Source of the DNA: Beroe forskalii
Taxonomy: Eukaryota; Ctenophora; Nuda; Beroida; Beroidae
NCBI GenBank assembly: GCA_011033025.1
Contig: WFMF01000045.1
Coordinates: 186,001 to 250,000, forward strand
Direction of reading: 5' to 3'
DNA: 64,000 nt
Shown here piece after piece: positions 44,709 through 56,539 of this stretch; the first letter of the stretch is position 1; the number at the start of each line of letters is the position of its first letter. The translations under genes and the position numbers were made by a program. The notes below the pieces were generated by a model, which had not been told where the DNA came from, did not search any database, and was given only the letters and a program-made list of their open reading frames with translations.

Positions 44709-47700
44709 TAGACTTGTAAGTTTAGTAGGAGGACAATTATAGACAAAGAAGTCCATTTTTAGGCCAAAAACTGGGTTTTTAAGATGCTGTAAGTCGTGAA
44801 AATGGCCCAAAATCAAAATTCTGAAAGCAGCATTTTCTTAGTTGGATCAAACTGTACTGGCCTGCAAAATTTCATGAGTTAACTAGTAAGTTTAGTAGGA
44901 CGACCCCCCCACCGAGATACTGATCAAAATTCAGAAAATACTCTGACACAATTGGACTTGGGGAAAATTCTGTGTATAAATGCATCATTATTTGGTTCTA
45001 GTACACTCTCTTGAAGGCAGTCACATGGGAAAAAGCAGTTTTGAGCCTTATTTTTGGTCCTTGTGGACAATTATAGACAAAGAAGTCCATTTTTAGGCCA
45101 AAAATTGGGTTTTTAAGAGGCTGTAAATCGTGAAAATGGCCGAAAATCAAAATTCTGAAAGCAGCATTTTCTTAGTTGGATCAAACTGTACTGGCCTGCA
45201 AAATTTCATGAGTTAACTAGTAAGTTTACTAGGAGGACCCCCCCGAGATACTGATCAAAATTCAGAAAATACTCTGACACAATTGGACTTGGGGAAAACT
45301 CTGTGTATAAATGCATCATTATTTGGTTCTAGTACACTCTCTGGAAGGCAGTCACATGGGAAAAAGCAGTTTTGAGCCTTATTTCTGGTCCTTGTGGACA
45401 ATTATAGACAAAGAAGTCCATTTTTAGGCCAAAAATTGGGGTTTTTAAGAGGCTGTAAGTCGTGAAAATGGCCGAAAATCAAAATTCTGAAAGCAGCATT
45501 TTCTTAGTTGGATCAAACTGTACTGGCCTGCAAAATTTCATGAGTTAACTAGTAAGTTTATTAGGAGGACCCCCCGAGATACTGATCAAAATTCAGAAAA
45601 TACTCTGACACAATTGGACTTGGGGAAAACTCTGTGTATGAATGCATCATTATTTGGTTCTAGTACACTCTCTTGAAGGCAGTCACATGGGAAAAAGCAG
45701 TTTTGAGCCTTATTTCTGGTCCTTGTGGACAATTATAGACAAGGAAGTCCATTTTAGGCCAAAATTGGGGTTTTAAGAGGCTGTAAATCGTGAAAATGGT
45801 TCGAAATTCAAATTTTGAAAGCAGCATTTCTTAGTTAGATCAAACTGTACTGGCCTGCAAAATTTCATGAGTTAACTAGTAAGTTTAGTAGAGGACTCCC
45901 CCACGAGATACTGATCAAAATTCAGAAAATACTGACACAATTGACTTGGGAAAACTCTGTGTATAAATGCATCATTATTTGTTCTAGTACACCTCTGGAA
46001 AGTCACATGGAAAAGATTTTATTTCTGGTCCTTGTGACAATTATAGACAAGAAGTCCATTTAAAAAATTATTTTAGAGAAGTCGAAATGGCTGAAATTCA
46101 AAATTTGAAAGCAGCTTTGTTAGATCAAACTGTACTGCCTGCAAAATTTCATGAGTTAATCTAGTAAGTTTAGTAGAGGACCCCCCACGATGATATTGAT
46201 CAAAATTCAGAAAATACTATTAACAATTGACTTGGGAAAACTCTGTATGAATGCATCATTATTTGTTCTAGTACACTCTGGAAGGCAGTCACATGGAAAA
46301 AGTAGTTTTGAGCCTTATTTTATCCTTGTGGACATTATAGACAAAAAGTCCATTTTAGGCCAAAACTGGGTTTTAAGAGGCTGTAAGTCGTGAAATGGCC
46401 GAAATTCAAAATCTTGAGAAAGCAGTTTTTTAGTTGGATCAAACTGTACTGGCCTGCAAAATTTCATGAGTTAACTAGTAAGTTTAGTAACAGAGACCTC
46501 CACGAGATACTGATCAAAATTCAGAAAATGACACAATTGACTTGGGAAAACTCTGTGTATAAATGCATTATTTGGTTCTAGTACACTCTCTGGAAGGCAG
46601 TCACATGGGAAAAAGCAGTTTTCAGCCTTATTTTTGGTCCTTGTGGACAATCATAGTCAAAAAAAGTCCATTTGAGGCCAAAAATGGGGTTTTTAAGAGG
46701 CTGTAAATCGTGAAAATGGCCGAAATTCAAAATTCTGAAAGCAGCATTTTCTTAGTTGGATCAAACTGTACTGGCCTGCAAAATTTCATGAGTTAACTAG
46801 TAAGTTTAGTAGGAGGACCCCCCCCGAGATACTGATCAAAATTCAGAAAATACTCTGACACAATTGGACTTGGGGAAAACTCTGTGTATGAATGCATCAT
46901 TATTTGGTTCTAGTACACTCTCTGGAAGGCAGTCACATGGGAAAAAGCAGTTTTGAGCCTTATTTCTGGTCCTTGTGGACAATTATAGACAAAGAAGTCC
47001 ATTTTTAGGCCAAAAATTGGGTTTTAAGAGGCTGTAAATCGTGAAAATGGCCGAAATTCAAAATTCTGAAAGCAGCATTTTCTTAGTTGGATCAAACTGT
47101 ACTGGCCTGCAAAATTTCATGAGTTAACTAGTAAGTTTAGTAGGAGGACCCCCCCCGAGATACTGATCAAAATTCAGAAAATACTTTGACACAATTGGAC
47201 TTGGGGAAAATTCTGTGTATAAATGCATCATTATTTGGTTCTAGTACACTCTCTGGAAGGCAGTCACATGGGAAAAAGCAGTTTTGAGCCTTATTTCTGG
47301 TCCTTGTGGACAATTATAGACAAAGAAGTCCATTTTTAGGCCAAAAACTGGGTTTTTAAGAGGCTGTAAGTCGTGAAAATGGCCGAAAATCAAAATTCTG
47401 AAAGCAGCATTTTCTTAGTTGGATCAAACTGTACTGGCCTGCAAAATTTCATGAGTTAACTAGTAAGTTTATTAACAGGAGGACCCCCCGAGATACTGAT
47501 CAAAATTCAGAAAATACTCTGACACAATTGGACTTGGGGAAAACTCTGTGTATAAATGCATCATTATTTGGTTCTAGTACACTCTCTGGAAGGCAGTCAC
47601 ATGGGAAAAAGCAGTTTTGAGCCTTATTTCTGGTCCTTGTGGACAATTATAGACAAAGAAGTCCATTTTTAGGCCAAAAATTGGGTTTTTAAGAGGCTGT

Positions 47701-47754
47701 AAATCGTGAAAATGGTCGAAATTCAAAATTCTGAAAGCAGCATTTTCTTAGTTA
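44709..47754 (+). repeat. Satellite array C, ~333 bp unit, with degraded middle units
   Basis: About nine copies of the satellite unit. Units from about 45740 to 46580 have many single-base deletions and short gaps (for example TTGACTTGGGAAAACTCTG and GTACACCTCTGGAAAGTCAC), while units on both sides are intact. Shared variants (ATTTCTGGTCC, GGCCGAAAATC) distinguish it from arrays A and B. Confidence 0.95.
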
Positions 47755-48085
47755 AGTTAACAGACAGAAAATGGCTGATTTCGGGATTCTGAAGTATGGT
47801 ATGTATTTCTTAGGTCGTCCATGGATGGCGTGCAAATTTGCAGCTCAATCGGCCAAAGCTTTTCGATTTCGAATCTCGGGTGCCTCAGAAATGAAGACAC
47901 GCATGGATCACTGTTTTGAGAGGTAAAAATAGGGTTTTTTTGGATCTTACAGGAAAACAAAGGAAAACTGGTGAATTTCATTGGTTCAGTGGTTTCAGGC
48001 GAATAATTTATGACCAGATACACTTCTATTTGACCACCCATGAAACATCTACGCCCAATAAGGGGCGGAAAAAGGCAGTTTTTAA

Positions 48086-48250
48086 GGGATTGTTCACAAT
48101 ATATTACGTAATCAATTTTTGGCCAATTTCAACCCCCTCCCCCTCGTAATCAAGTTTAGAGTAGTTGTATTTGTTACAATAACATGTAACGTAATCATTC
48201 GGAAACCCCCTCCCCCCTCTAGGTGATTACGTAATAATGTGAACGATCCC
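48086..48250. mobile_element. 165-bp MITE, PIF/Harbinger-like
   Basis: Inverted ends GGGATTGTTCACAATATATT and (reverse complement of the right end) GGGATCGTTCACATTATTAC, continuing into ACGTAATCA. It is flanked by TAA at 48083-48085 and 48251-48253. The neighbouring repeat copy near 48671 shows the empty site (GTTTTTAAGCC) with a single TAA, so the 3-bp target duplication is directly visible. A 3-bp TAA/TWA duplication is typical of PIF/Harbinger elements. Confidence 0.85.
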
Positions 48251-48357
48251 TAAGCCCAAAAACGCGATTTTAACCCCCATAACAGACAGAAAATGGCTGA
48301 TTTCGGGATTCTGAATATGGTATGTCTTTCTTAATCTTAGGTCGTCCATGGATGGCT

Positions 48358-48416
48358 TGTCAGACGCGCGCGCTTCGCGCGCACGCCCGCCGAAGGCGTA
48401 GGGGTCAGACAATGGA
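48358..48416. mobile_element. GC-rich double-hairpin insert
   Basis: About 55 bp present only in copy 2 of the three-copy repeat. CGCGCGCTTCGCGCG and CGCCGAAGGCG each form a tight stem-loop, and the insert is bordered by TTGTCAGAC and GTCAGACAA. Composition is unlike its surroundings. The sister copies show the uninterrupted sequence ATGGATGGCGTGCAAATTT. Confidence 0.7.
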
Positions 48417-48995
48417 TGGCGTGCAAATTTTCAGCTCAATCGGCAAAAGCTTTTCGATTTCGGATCTTTGGTGCCTCAGAAATGAAGACACGCTATGGAT
48501 CACTGTTTTGTGAGGTAAAAATAGGGTTTTTTGATTTTACAGGAAAACAAAGGAAAACTGGCGAATATCATTGGTTCAGTGGTATCAGGCGAATAATTTA
48601 TGACCAGATACACTTCTATTTGACCATCCATGAGACCTCTACGCCCAATAAGGGGCGAAAGAAGGCAGTTTTTAAGCCGAAAAACGCGATTTTAACCCCT
48701 CATATTACATTAACAGACAAAAATGGCTGATTTCGGGATTCTGAAGTATGGTATGTCTTTCTTAGGTCGTCCATGGATGGCGTGCAAATTTTCAGCTCAA
48801 TCAGCCAAAGCTTATCGATTTCGAATCTTGGGGGCCTCAGAAATGAAGACCGGCATGGATGATTTTACAGGAAAACAAAGGAAAACTGGCAAATATCATT
48901 GGTTTCACTTTCAGGTGCATAATTTATGACCAGATACACTTCTATTTGACCACCCATGAGACATCTACGCCCAATAAGGGGCGAAAAAAGGCAGA

Positions 48996-49488
48996 AAGAA
49001 TAAGAAATGAACATCAAATCACAATAAGACAAGTTATCAATGACATGAAAGTTGAACTATAAATATAAATTAGTGAATGTCAGTACAATGTAACCGACTA
49101 ATAACCGAAGTGATATATAGCTGTTCCTAAGCCCGCATTCAAAATTTTCACCCATGATGATTCAAGGCGGCGGTTCTGTTGTGATGCACACAATATTAAT
49201 ACTTTTGTCCTAATTTCAAAACTAAGCTACGCTATTTATAATTTGAAAAGTGGTTGAAGTGAAGAATAATCAATGTACATTGTACCTCCATGACCTCAAA
49301 CCAGTATTAAGTTAATGTTTAGATTTAAGATACTGCAAACCAGTCTAATCCATGAAATTGGACCTTTATCTGTGAAATGTAGAAAAAAGCGTCCTGCGTA
49401 AGGGTCCAGTAAATAAATAACCCTGATAAAAAACAAAGAGCATCAAATACCATCTATATAAGTTAAGATAAAATAACCCCCTCGCGGA
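48996..49488. other. Non-coding stretch downstream of PGAM5
   Basis: No gene recognised. It probably includes the PGAM5 3' untranslated region (minus strand). Confidence 0.45.
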
Positions 49489-49540
49489 GGCAACTATTTG
49501 AAGCAGGCAACTATTTGAAGCAGGCAACTATTTGAGGCAG
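49489..49540. repeat. Three tandem 17-bp copies at the PGAM5 stop
   Basis: GGCAACTATTTGAAGCA is repeated almost three times immediately after the PGAM5 stop codon (minus strand), in the probable 3' UTR. Confidence 0.8.
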
Positions 49541-52500
49541 CTAGTTGTAAGTCACCATCTCGGGAGGCAGGTGCCCCTTCTCCCCGAAGCCTTTGAGCGA
49601 CACATTCCCGCTGGGTCGTATGGCCAGGTGGGTGATGGAGCCGTTGGCAGCCCCGTAGCGCAGCCAGCCCGCAGGGTCGTTCTGCAGGGCCCGGCACACG
49701 AAGTAGCGGATCACGTTGCCGTGACACACGAGCACCTCGTGACTGTCCTCCGCCTGCTCCGGGTGCGCTCGGTGGATGAAACTGAGGGGGAGCAGGGGGA
49801 ATTATCACAGGGGGGAATGGGGAATTATCATAGGGGAAAAGGTGGGAATGATGGGGAACAGTGGCCAGTGGGAATAGGGAGAGAAAGAGTGAGAGGCAGT
49901 ACAGAACTTGAAATATAGGGGTGGTATAACTTTAAAATGGGAAAGCGACTTACTGTCTGAAAGCAGCTTCTATCCTGGCTCCGTCCCTATGAAACATCCA
50001 AGGTTCAGGGTTCCAGGATTCAGCCTCAGGCTCAGGTGGGATTGGGGCACCCTCCCGAGCTAGCTCTGAGTAATCCACAGGGACATCTGCAAAAGAGACG
50101 ATTTATAAAAAGGGATGCATGATACGGGTATTCAAGACAAAATGAAAAAAGATAGTAATAGATAACACATTTACAATTTACACAATATACAGTCATACAA
50201 ATGAAGAAATGAAACGGTGGCAACTCGATAAAATGCCAATACATAAGTACATAGTTTGGGTAAACTGTTATTGTTGGGAAAAACGAAAAAAAACCCGACA
50301 TACTTGGGGCAGATAGTTGGGGCTGCAAGCACAAGAATTCCAGTTTCGAAAAGGTCAGAAGATATATAAATTGCTGAAAAATTTCTAAAAAGGTACGTTG
50401 ATTCTTGGTACCTTCCTTGAGGTGTTTGAGGATGATGTGGCCGGTTTCCATGGCCCTGACGTAGGTGCTGATGTATACGTGGGAGACACTGTCTCCCAGG
50501 AGGTCGTGTAGTCGCTGTCCTGTCTTCTCAGCCTGTTCTCGTCCCAAGGCTAGAGGGAGATACGTTTCAGAACAGGAATCAAGATTAAGATATCATACCT
50601 CAAGCGTTTCATTCTAGAGTATTAGTTCGACTTGAATTTTCCTTGTTTATGGTTGAATGTGCTGGACATTTTCCAAGATTTACACCAATTCGCACCCGTG
50701 CGATTGATAACACATGAGTATTAAAAGTAGATGAAAAGTAGCGTACGGGTGAGGACTCTCTTCTCTGCCTCGGTTTCCTCTATCTCATACTGTCCGTGTC
50801 TTATCAAGTAGATGTTACGTACAGCCTTTGGGATCCTTGCTTCTTTCTCCTGAAAACATGATTCATGTTAGGGTCAGATTATCTAGGATAACGATAGTTA
50901 CCAATAACTGTGAATAATTTCGGAGTTACCTTAGTACAGAATATTTATACGTCACGAATTTTATACGGATATTATTTATACGACATTAAATTTATACGAT
51001 TTTGTCGGTCACCAAGAAAATAGAAATTCGGTTTGATGAATTCAGTTAAAAATTTGGAGAAAAGAGAACGGGTCCACTGATCAGTAAGCCATCACTATCC
51101 CTTATGTTTTGAGTATCGAGTATTCTTTTCACTGCGTTAGCGATACCAGCTGCAGACCATCCATGTAAAATATTTCGCTTTCCTTCTGGTGTATTAAAGT
51201 AAGTGAAAGCCTTTGATATAGTCTTTGCATGCGGAGTTCGAAGGACAGCTTTTCCTGTATTTACTTTGATGTCATCTATTCGTGGAGAAATGTTAAGCAA
51301 TAGACCAGTAATCTCAGCATTAATAGACTCAGCACTAGCATCCTGTTCAATAGGTTTCAATGTACGGTTGACAGTCAGATCAAGTGGCGACAAGAATGGA
51401 AAATTTGTACGACACATAATTTATACTTCATAAATTTTATACGACATGAAATTTATACGAAGAAATCAAAATTCGTATAAATATTGTGATGTATAAATAT
51501 TCTGTACTGAGTTATGTTCCCTTCATGATTTATCACACATCTCTTCATGATTCACCACATAATGGATCCAAGGACGATTTAATCGTAGTTTCACGAGAAT
51601 TAACTTTTAATAACAGAATAAGTTATTAATACAGCCGATTTTTGCAAAAATCGGGATGGACCTGGAACTGTTTTATAACAATTCATTTTTGGTTTCAGGG
51701 GCTAGTATAGGGTCTCAGGAAACCACAACAGAAAGTTTAAGATCCTAGCTAATGGGGGCGATGGTTTTTTGGGCCACGCCCTTTTTACGGGTGACGCGTA
51801 AGCCCTAAAAATTAAAAATCTTTATTTTTTGTCCGATTTTGTTGAGTTTGGTGTCTAAATAGGGGTATTTTGATACGAGAAAACGATGGAAATGATATTA
51901 TTTACTTTAGGGCATGATTTCACGTCCTAAAATTCAAAAAAATTTGATTTTATGTTGTTTTTGGCCTCCCGGTAGCCCAGCCAAAGTCAGTATTCAATAT
52001 CCGAGCAGAGAGAGTTTCTCAACGGTTTTGATAGATCTTAGGGTTCTTTATCGGAAAAATTTGCTGCCCTCCCGTGAATCGACGTCCTTATGGGTGCTGG
52101 TGCCACGCCCATTTTTCTGCTGAGACGCGTAAGGGTGTAATCCCATAACTTGGCTCAGGAAGGTCGTACAGACTCCGTGTTGGGCTCAAACGAATCGCAA
52201 TGGCCATGTTTATATACGACTTGTTGATAAACATACGCCCTAAAATGCTCACAAACCAAGTTATGGACGAAAAACTGATTTTGAGCCCAAGCGCAAGCCA
52301 AAATTTGGCTCTTTTTCATAATTTGTGCCAGGAATGTCTAAATCTAAATCTTGGCTGTATAATCACATTCGTCGCAATAGCAATGTCCTCATTTATATAA
52401 AAAACGCAATTATCATGTTTACATTTATCATGAGAATAAAAATACAAAAACTGGGTAACAGACCAAAAGCTGGATTTTGATCACATAAATTGCAATGCAA

Positions 52501-55500
52501 TACCTATCATGGGTTCATTCAGCCTCGGAAATCTGTATGCTATCAAGTTATTAAAGGTTAACATTGATCAATTACTTTACAATTGAGTTGCTGAAAGAGC
52601 CCTGACAGGACTCTAAATATTCCAATGAAGAGATCTTTGGCATATGTGGCTTCTTCAAGCCGAACAATCTGCCAAGTTACCAACTAACCAATGTCAGTAC
52701 ACTTCCATGACCGGGGAGCAGCGAGCTTTTGTTGATCGGGTATTCGAGCTGATGAATCCCCCTCAACATGAGTTGGCTGATCTCAGTGTCAATGGGAGAT
52801 TCCTATACCTGGAAGCCCCTGCTGGCGCAGGCAAGTCCTACACCATGAACACCATCATAGATCTGTGTCAGGCTGAAGGAATTGGCTACGCTGCAACGGC
52901 TATGACAGGTATGGCTTCACTGCTCATCTCCGATGGTAGAACTGCACATTCTACTTTTGAAATTCCTATCCCCTGTACGAGTCCGAACAAGTGCGACGTC
53001 GCACCTGACTCCCCCTGGGGCGAAAGGCCGAATGCTCTGGGCGTGTGAATTTCTGGCATTGATGAAGGATCAATGATAACCATATTTCACACAGATGCCA
53101 TTGATAGGATGCACAGGGATATTAATGGGAACAGACAGACACCTTTCGAAGCCAAAGTGCTCGTGATTATGGGTCAGTTTGATCAGACTCTATGTTGTCC
53201 CAGGGGTGACGGAGGGCGAGGTGCAGAGAACGTGCCTATTCAGTCATCCCGAGTAATGGCCTCTGGTCCGTCGGTATACGTTCATACGTAACATGCGTGC
53301 TGATGTCGTAAGTTGGAATAACTGGCTAAGTCAGGTCTCTCAGGGTACTACACCTCAACGCTCTTCTGACCCCCTCCCCGGGCAGATTGATATCCCTGAG
53401 GAATGCCGTTCAATTCATCTAGATACAGGGGATATAATTGGGGAAGTGTTAGGCAATTTTGAGGAGGATGACAAACGTGGTATTCTTGCACCACACTGAC
53501 AATATGAATGAACGGATACTTAGGTTGTACACGGCTTACAATAAGGTTAATTGGGATGGCTACAACCACCTGTAACACCAGAGCAAATGGCCCAAGTGAA
53601 ATTTGGAAGTCTTCCTTCTCACAAATTTAACGTTATGGTCGGTGGCATAGTGATGTTGATTAGGAAGTAGGAACCTGGACAGTAGGCGAGGCCTCACAAA
53701 CGGTGTTCATCTTAGGGTTGTTGAGCTTGGCGAGCATGTAATTAAGGTTAGAACTTAGGCAGGGGATCACCGGAATGAAGAGGCCTTCATCCCCAAAGTT
53801 ACTCTGGATGCCACCCCAGATCAGGCTCAGAGGCTTGGCTTCAACACGAGCTGGACGAAGTTAAGCTTGCCTGGGCTATGACAATCAACAAATCAAACTC
53901 TCGAGCGTGTTGGCCTAATGCTAACAGAGCCTGTTTTTAGCAAGGCCTGTTCTATGTTGCTTTCAGCAGAACCCGAGGTTATGATCGCTTCGTGGTTGCC
54001 ATTGAGCCATTCACAATGGTAAAGTTAATGATCAATTTTAACATTTATTAACATAATGTGGATTTTGGATGCTGAATGGTCCCAATATTGGATTGCAATT
54101 TATGTAACCAAAATCTTGTTTTTGCTTGATTTGTGTGCATTTTAGCGCAAATATTATTTTCAAGATAGATGTAAACATGATAATTAAAAATCTTTTGAAC
54201 TATTAAGTAATTACTTTAGACATTCCTTGCACAAGTTGTGAGAAAGAGCCAAATTTTGGCTTGCCCATGGGCTCAAAATCAGTTTTTCGTTCATAACTTG
54301 GTTCGTGAGCATTTTAGGGCATATGTTTATTGACAAGTCGTATATAAACATGGCCATTGCGATTCGTTTGAGCCCAAGACGGAGTCTGTACGACCTTCCT
54401 GAGCCAAGTTATGGGTTTACACCCATACGCGTCTCAGCAGAAGATGGGCGTGGCCCCAGCACCCATAAGGACGTCGATTCACGGGAGGGCAGCAAATTTT
54501 TCCGATAAAGGACCCTAAGATCTATCAAACCGTTGAGAAACTCTCTGCTCGGATATTGAATACTGACTTTGGCTGGGCTACCGGAGTGGCCAAAAACAAC
54601 ATAAAATCAAATTTTTGAATTTTAGGACGTGAAATCATGAATAAAAAGTAAATAATATCATTTCCATCGTTTTTCCTGCATCAAAATACCCCTATTTAGA
54701 CACCAAACTCAACAAAAATCGGACAAAAATAAAGATTTCAATTTTAGGGCTTACGCATCACCTGTAAAAGGGCGTGGCCCAAAAAACCATCGCCCCCATT
54801 AGCTAGGATCTTAAACTTTCTGTTATGGTTTCCTGAGACCCTATACTAGCCCCTGATACCGAAAATGAATTGTTATAAAACAGTTCCAGGTCATTTCAAA
54901 AATCGGCTGTATTATATACAGTGTACACTAAAACATATCATGTCTCAAATGGTATATGTTTAATATATCAGTAGGCTGCTTAACCAGAGGGTATAATTCA
55001 ATCATGCATTCGATAAAATAGACTTTCAAAGCCAAGGAAGTGTATTATAGGAGAGTATTGGGTTTTCTCTGCGATTCAAAACCTGATAAAATTGTAAATC
55101 AACTTATGAGAAATCGTCTTTCTTGGAAGGAGTTACCGTTTTCAGATAAGACCGGTTTAACAGGTAATTCGATTGCGAATATGTGTAATTTTGTCAGGAA
55201 GATTACGATGGTTTCTGTACGATAATGCCTAAAAATAAAAAAGAGCCTTTACATACGAAATTTTCATAAGCACAGCAGGAATAATAACAAGAAAATCAGG
55301 TTATTTACTCTTTGAAGCATGGTGCCTGACTTTTAATAAAGAGCCGCTGCATACGTTTTGAGGGGAGACAAGGATCGAGTGGTTTCGCTCTATCATTGGA
55401 TCCAGCGATTTTGGAAAATTTCATCTTTTATCTCAGTATAACCGGCGGAATTTGATGGATAGTCTCACTAAGGTCTTAAAAAATGGCCTGCAAATTTCCA

Positions 55501-56531
55501 TCTTAATCCGACAAACTTTAAAATTCCAGGATTCTGGATGCCTTGAGAAATAGACATCTGAAAAACCTACGTTTTGAGGGGAGACAAGGATGAAGATTCT
55601 ATGCTCTTACCCCTGATTACCTCATCAGTGAGATTACTCAGTGTGGTCATGTCAGGCTTCATCATGTCCCAATTGTCATCCCACAGTCTGAAATATAGAA
55701 TAAAGTTTATTATAAACGTCACAAGATGACATAGCTGTTGGAAATGTTGTCAATTGTGAGCTTCTAAAACCTGATATGGTGGTTCTATGAACTTGAATGC
55801 TATAAGTATATATTATGTTAAATTGAACTGAGCAAATGCGATTTGGAACATAATGTCATACCCCACTGTCATAATATTGATTCGAATTTTTTCGCGCCGA
55901 CTGACCAAAGTTTGAGTTTGACCAATGAGTGCCCCGGTTTTCTGTGATACTGTGCGCTGATTGGTCAATGGCAAGGTTGTTAAATACGTATTTTTTTTAA
56001 ATACGGCAAAAAGTACAATACGTATTTTTTGGCAGAAACTTCCGTATTTTTTGTTCTTCATCTTTGAAATCTTGCTTAAACTTCGAATTAACTGTATTGC
56101 CATGTTTTGGTCGCGCGCGCACTCTTAATGTTTACGATACAATCGTTTCATTATATTTGGAAGCGCATGCGCGCGTACTTTTTCCCGTATTTAACAACCC
56201 CTATTCAGAATCCGTGTTGTAATTTTTAAGTCACGTATTGTGAGAAAAATACGCGTATTTTTCTACAGAGGCCAATACGTCGTACTTTTTGGCGATTTTT
56301 TCACGTATTTAACATCCTGGGTCAATGGTCAGGCTATCAAGTGCGCTGATTGGCCAGGCTATCAAGTGCTGTGAACAACACACTACGGGTAAACTCCTTG
56401 GATAATACTCACGCAGTGGGGAAGATTCTGGCAGGGTGGTTGGTTTGGTTTTCCTTGGCGAGAGCATGGTACTGTGTGAACAGCACCGTCCCGAACAATG
56501 AGGATGAAACTGCGAGGGCCTTCAGAAACAT
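49541..56531 (-). CDS. PGAM5: Mitochondrial Ser/Thr phosphatase PGAM5
   Basis: Complete six-exon gene, read right to left: 56413-56531, 55621-55687, 50747-50849, 50412-50549, 49954-50086, 49541-49781. GT-AG borders and phases agree (801 nt, 266 residues plus stop; human 289). The N-terminus [18 protein letters not shown] is a hydrophobic anchor segment. Then [12 protein letters not shown] matches the WDPNWD multimerisation motif, [10 protein letters not shown] is the RHG catalytic motif with its phospho-acceptor histidine, [15 protein letters not shown] and [14 protein letters not shown] follow, [19 protein letters not shown] is the substrate loop, and [18 protein letters not shown] holds the second catalytic histidine. 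The end is [17 protein letters not shown] … [15 protein letters not shown]5 dephosphorylates proteins at the mitochondrial membrane and acts in mitophagy and cell-death control. Intron 2 (50850-55620) holds two mobile elements. Confidence 0.93.
50929..51512. mobile_element. pogo/Tigger-type MITE, copy 1 (in PGAM5 intron)
   Basis: Terminal inverted repeats CCTTAGTACAGAATATTTAT … with TATACG phrases at both ends, flanked by TA (50927-50928 and 51513-51514). The interior encodes, on the minus strand (51046-51417), a 123-residue fragment: [16 protein letters not shown], then [16 protein letters not shown] and [18 protein letters not shown]. 'PLDLTVN', 'LHAK' and 'GW..AGI' are the C-terminal landmarks of pogo/Tigger-like DDE transposases as I know them. 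The catalytic domain is absent, so it is an internally deleted, non-autonomous copy. Confidence 0.8.
51629..54912. mobile_element. 3.3 kb foldback-type element with ~0.9 kb inverted arms and a PIF1-like helicase
   Basis: Arms 51629-52585 and 54017-54912 are inverted copies. Examples are CTAATGGGGGCGATGGTTTT on the left with its complement near 54785, TTATGGACGAAAAACTGATT with its complement near 54280, and ATAAATTGCAATGCAATA with its complement near 54090. The ends are ATACAGCCGATTTTTG, flanked by TA on both sides. Between the arms lies a decayed helicase gene. There is no Rep (HUH) endonuclease, DDE transposase or DNA polymerase in any frame, so how it moves is unclear. Confidence 0.85.
52644..54016 (+). 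pseudogene. Decayed PIF1/Helitron-type helicase
   Basis: The first frame (52644-53048) holds a Walker A motif ([14 protein letters not shown]), then [12 protein letters not shown] and [13 protein letters not shown], which are conserved in PIF1 and Helitron helicases. After stops and frameshifts the homology continues in other frames: [10 protein letters not shown] and [17 protein letters not shown] (Walker B region), [26 protein letters not shown], then AMTINKS and [13 protein letters not shown]. These span the whole helicase domain to its end, so the entire domain was captured and later broken by at least five disruptions. It lies exactly between the inverted arms. No product is expected. 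Confidence 0.8.
55975..56313. mobile_element. Dispersed palindrome-rich element, copy 2 (PGAM5 intron 1)
   Basis: Begins GTTGTTAAATACGTATTTTT and ends TTCACGTATTTAACATCC, so the ends are inverted repeats. The interior holds CGCGCGCACTC and GCGCATGCGCGCG and is the reverse of the copy at 9490-9735. It lies in the intron between PGAM5 exons 1 and 2. Confidence 0.78.
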
Positions 56532-56539
56532 CCTATAAC

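Larger units (their letters stand above)
47757..48995 (+). repeat. Three-copy direct repeat, ~270-350 bp core
   Basis: Three tandem copies begin AACAGACA(G)AAAATGGCTG (47757, 48282, 48712) and share TTTCGGGATTCTGAA, GGTCGTCCATGGATGG, AAGCTTTTCGATTTCG, GAATAATTTATGACCAGATA and CTACGCCCAATAAGGGGCG. Copy 1 carries a MITE and copy 2 a GC hairpin insert; copy 3 is shortened. Coding is unlikely, because no frame stays open in all three copies. Confidence 0.9.

Noticed and set aside
49494-49808. Alternative minus frames across the last PGAM5 exon
   Set aside because: Only the 49541 frame carries the conserved catalytic VCHGNVIRY and end motifs.
52644-54016. Helitron
   Set aside because: The helicase is of that family, but there is no Rep domain and no Helitron end structure, and the gene sits between long inverted arms.
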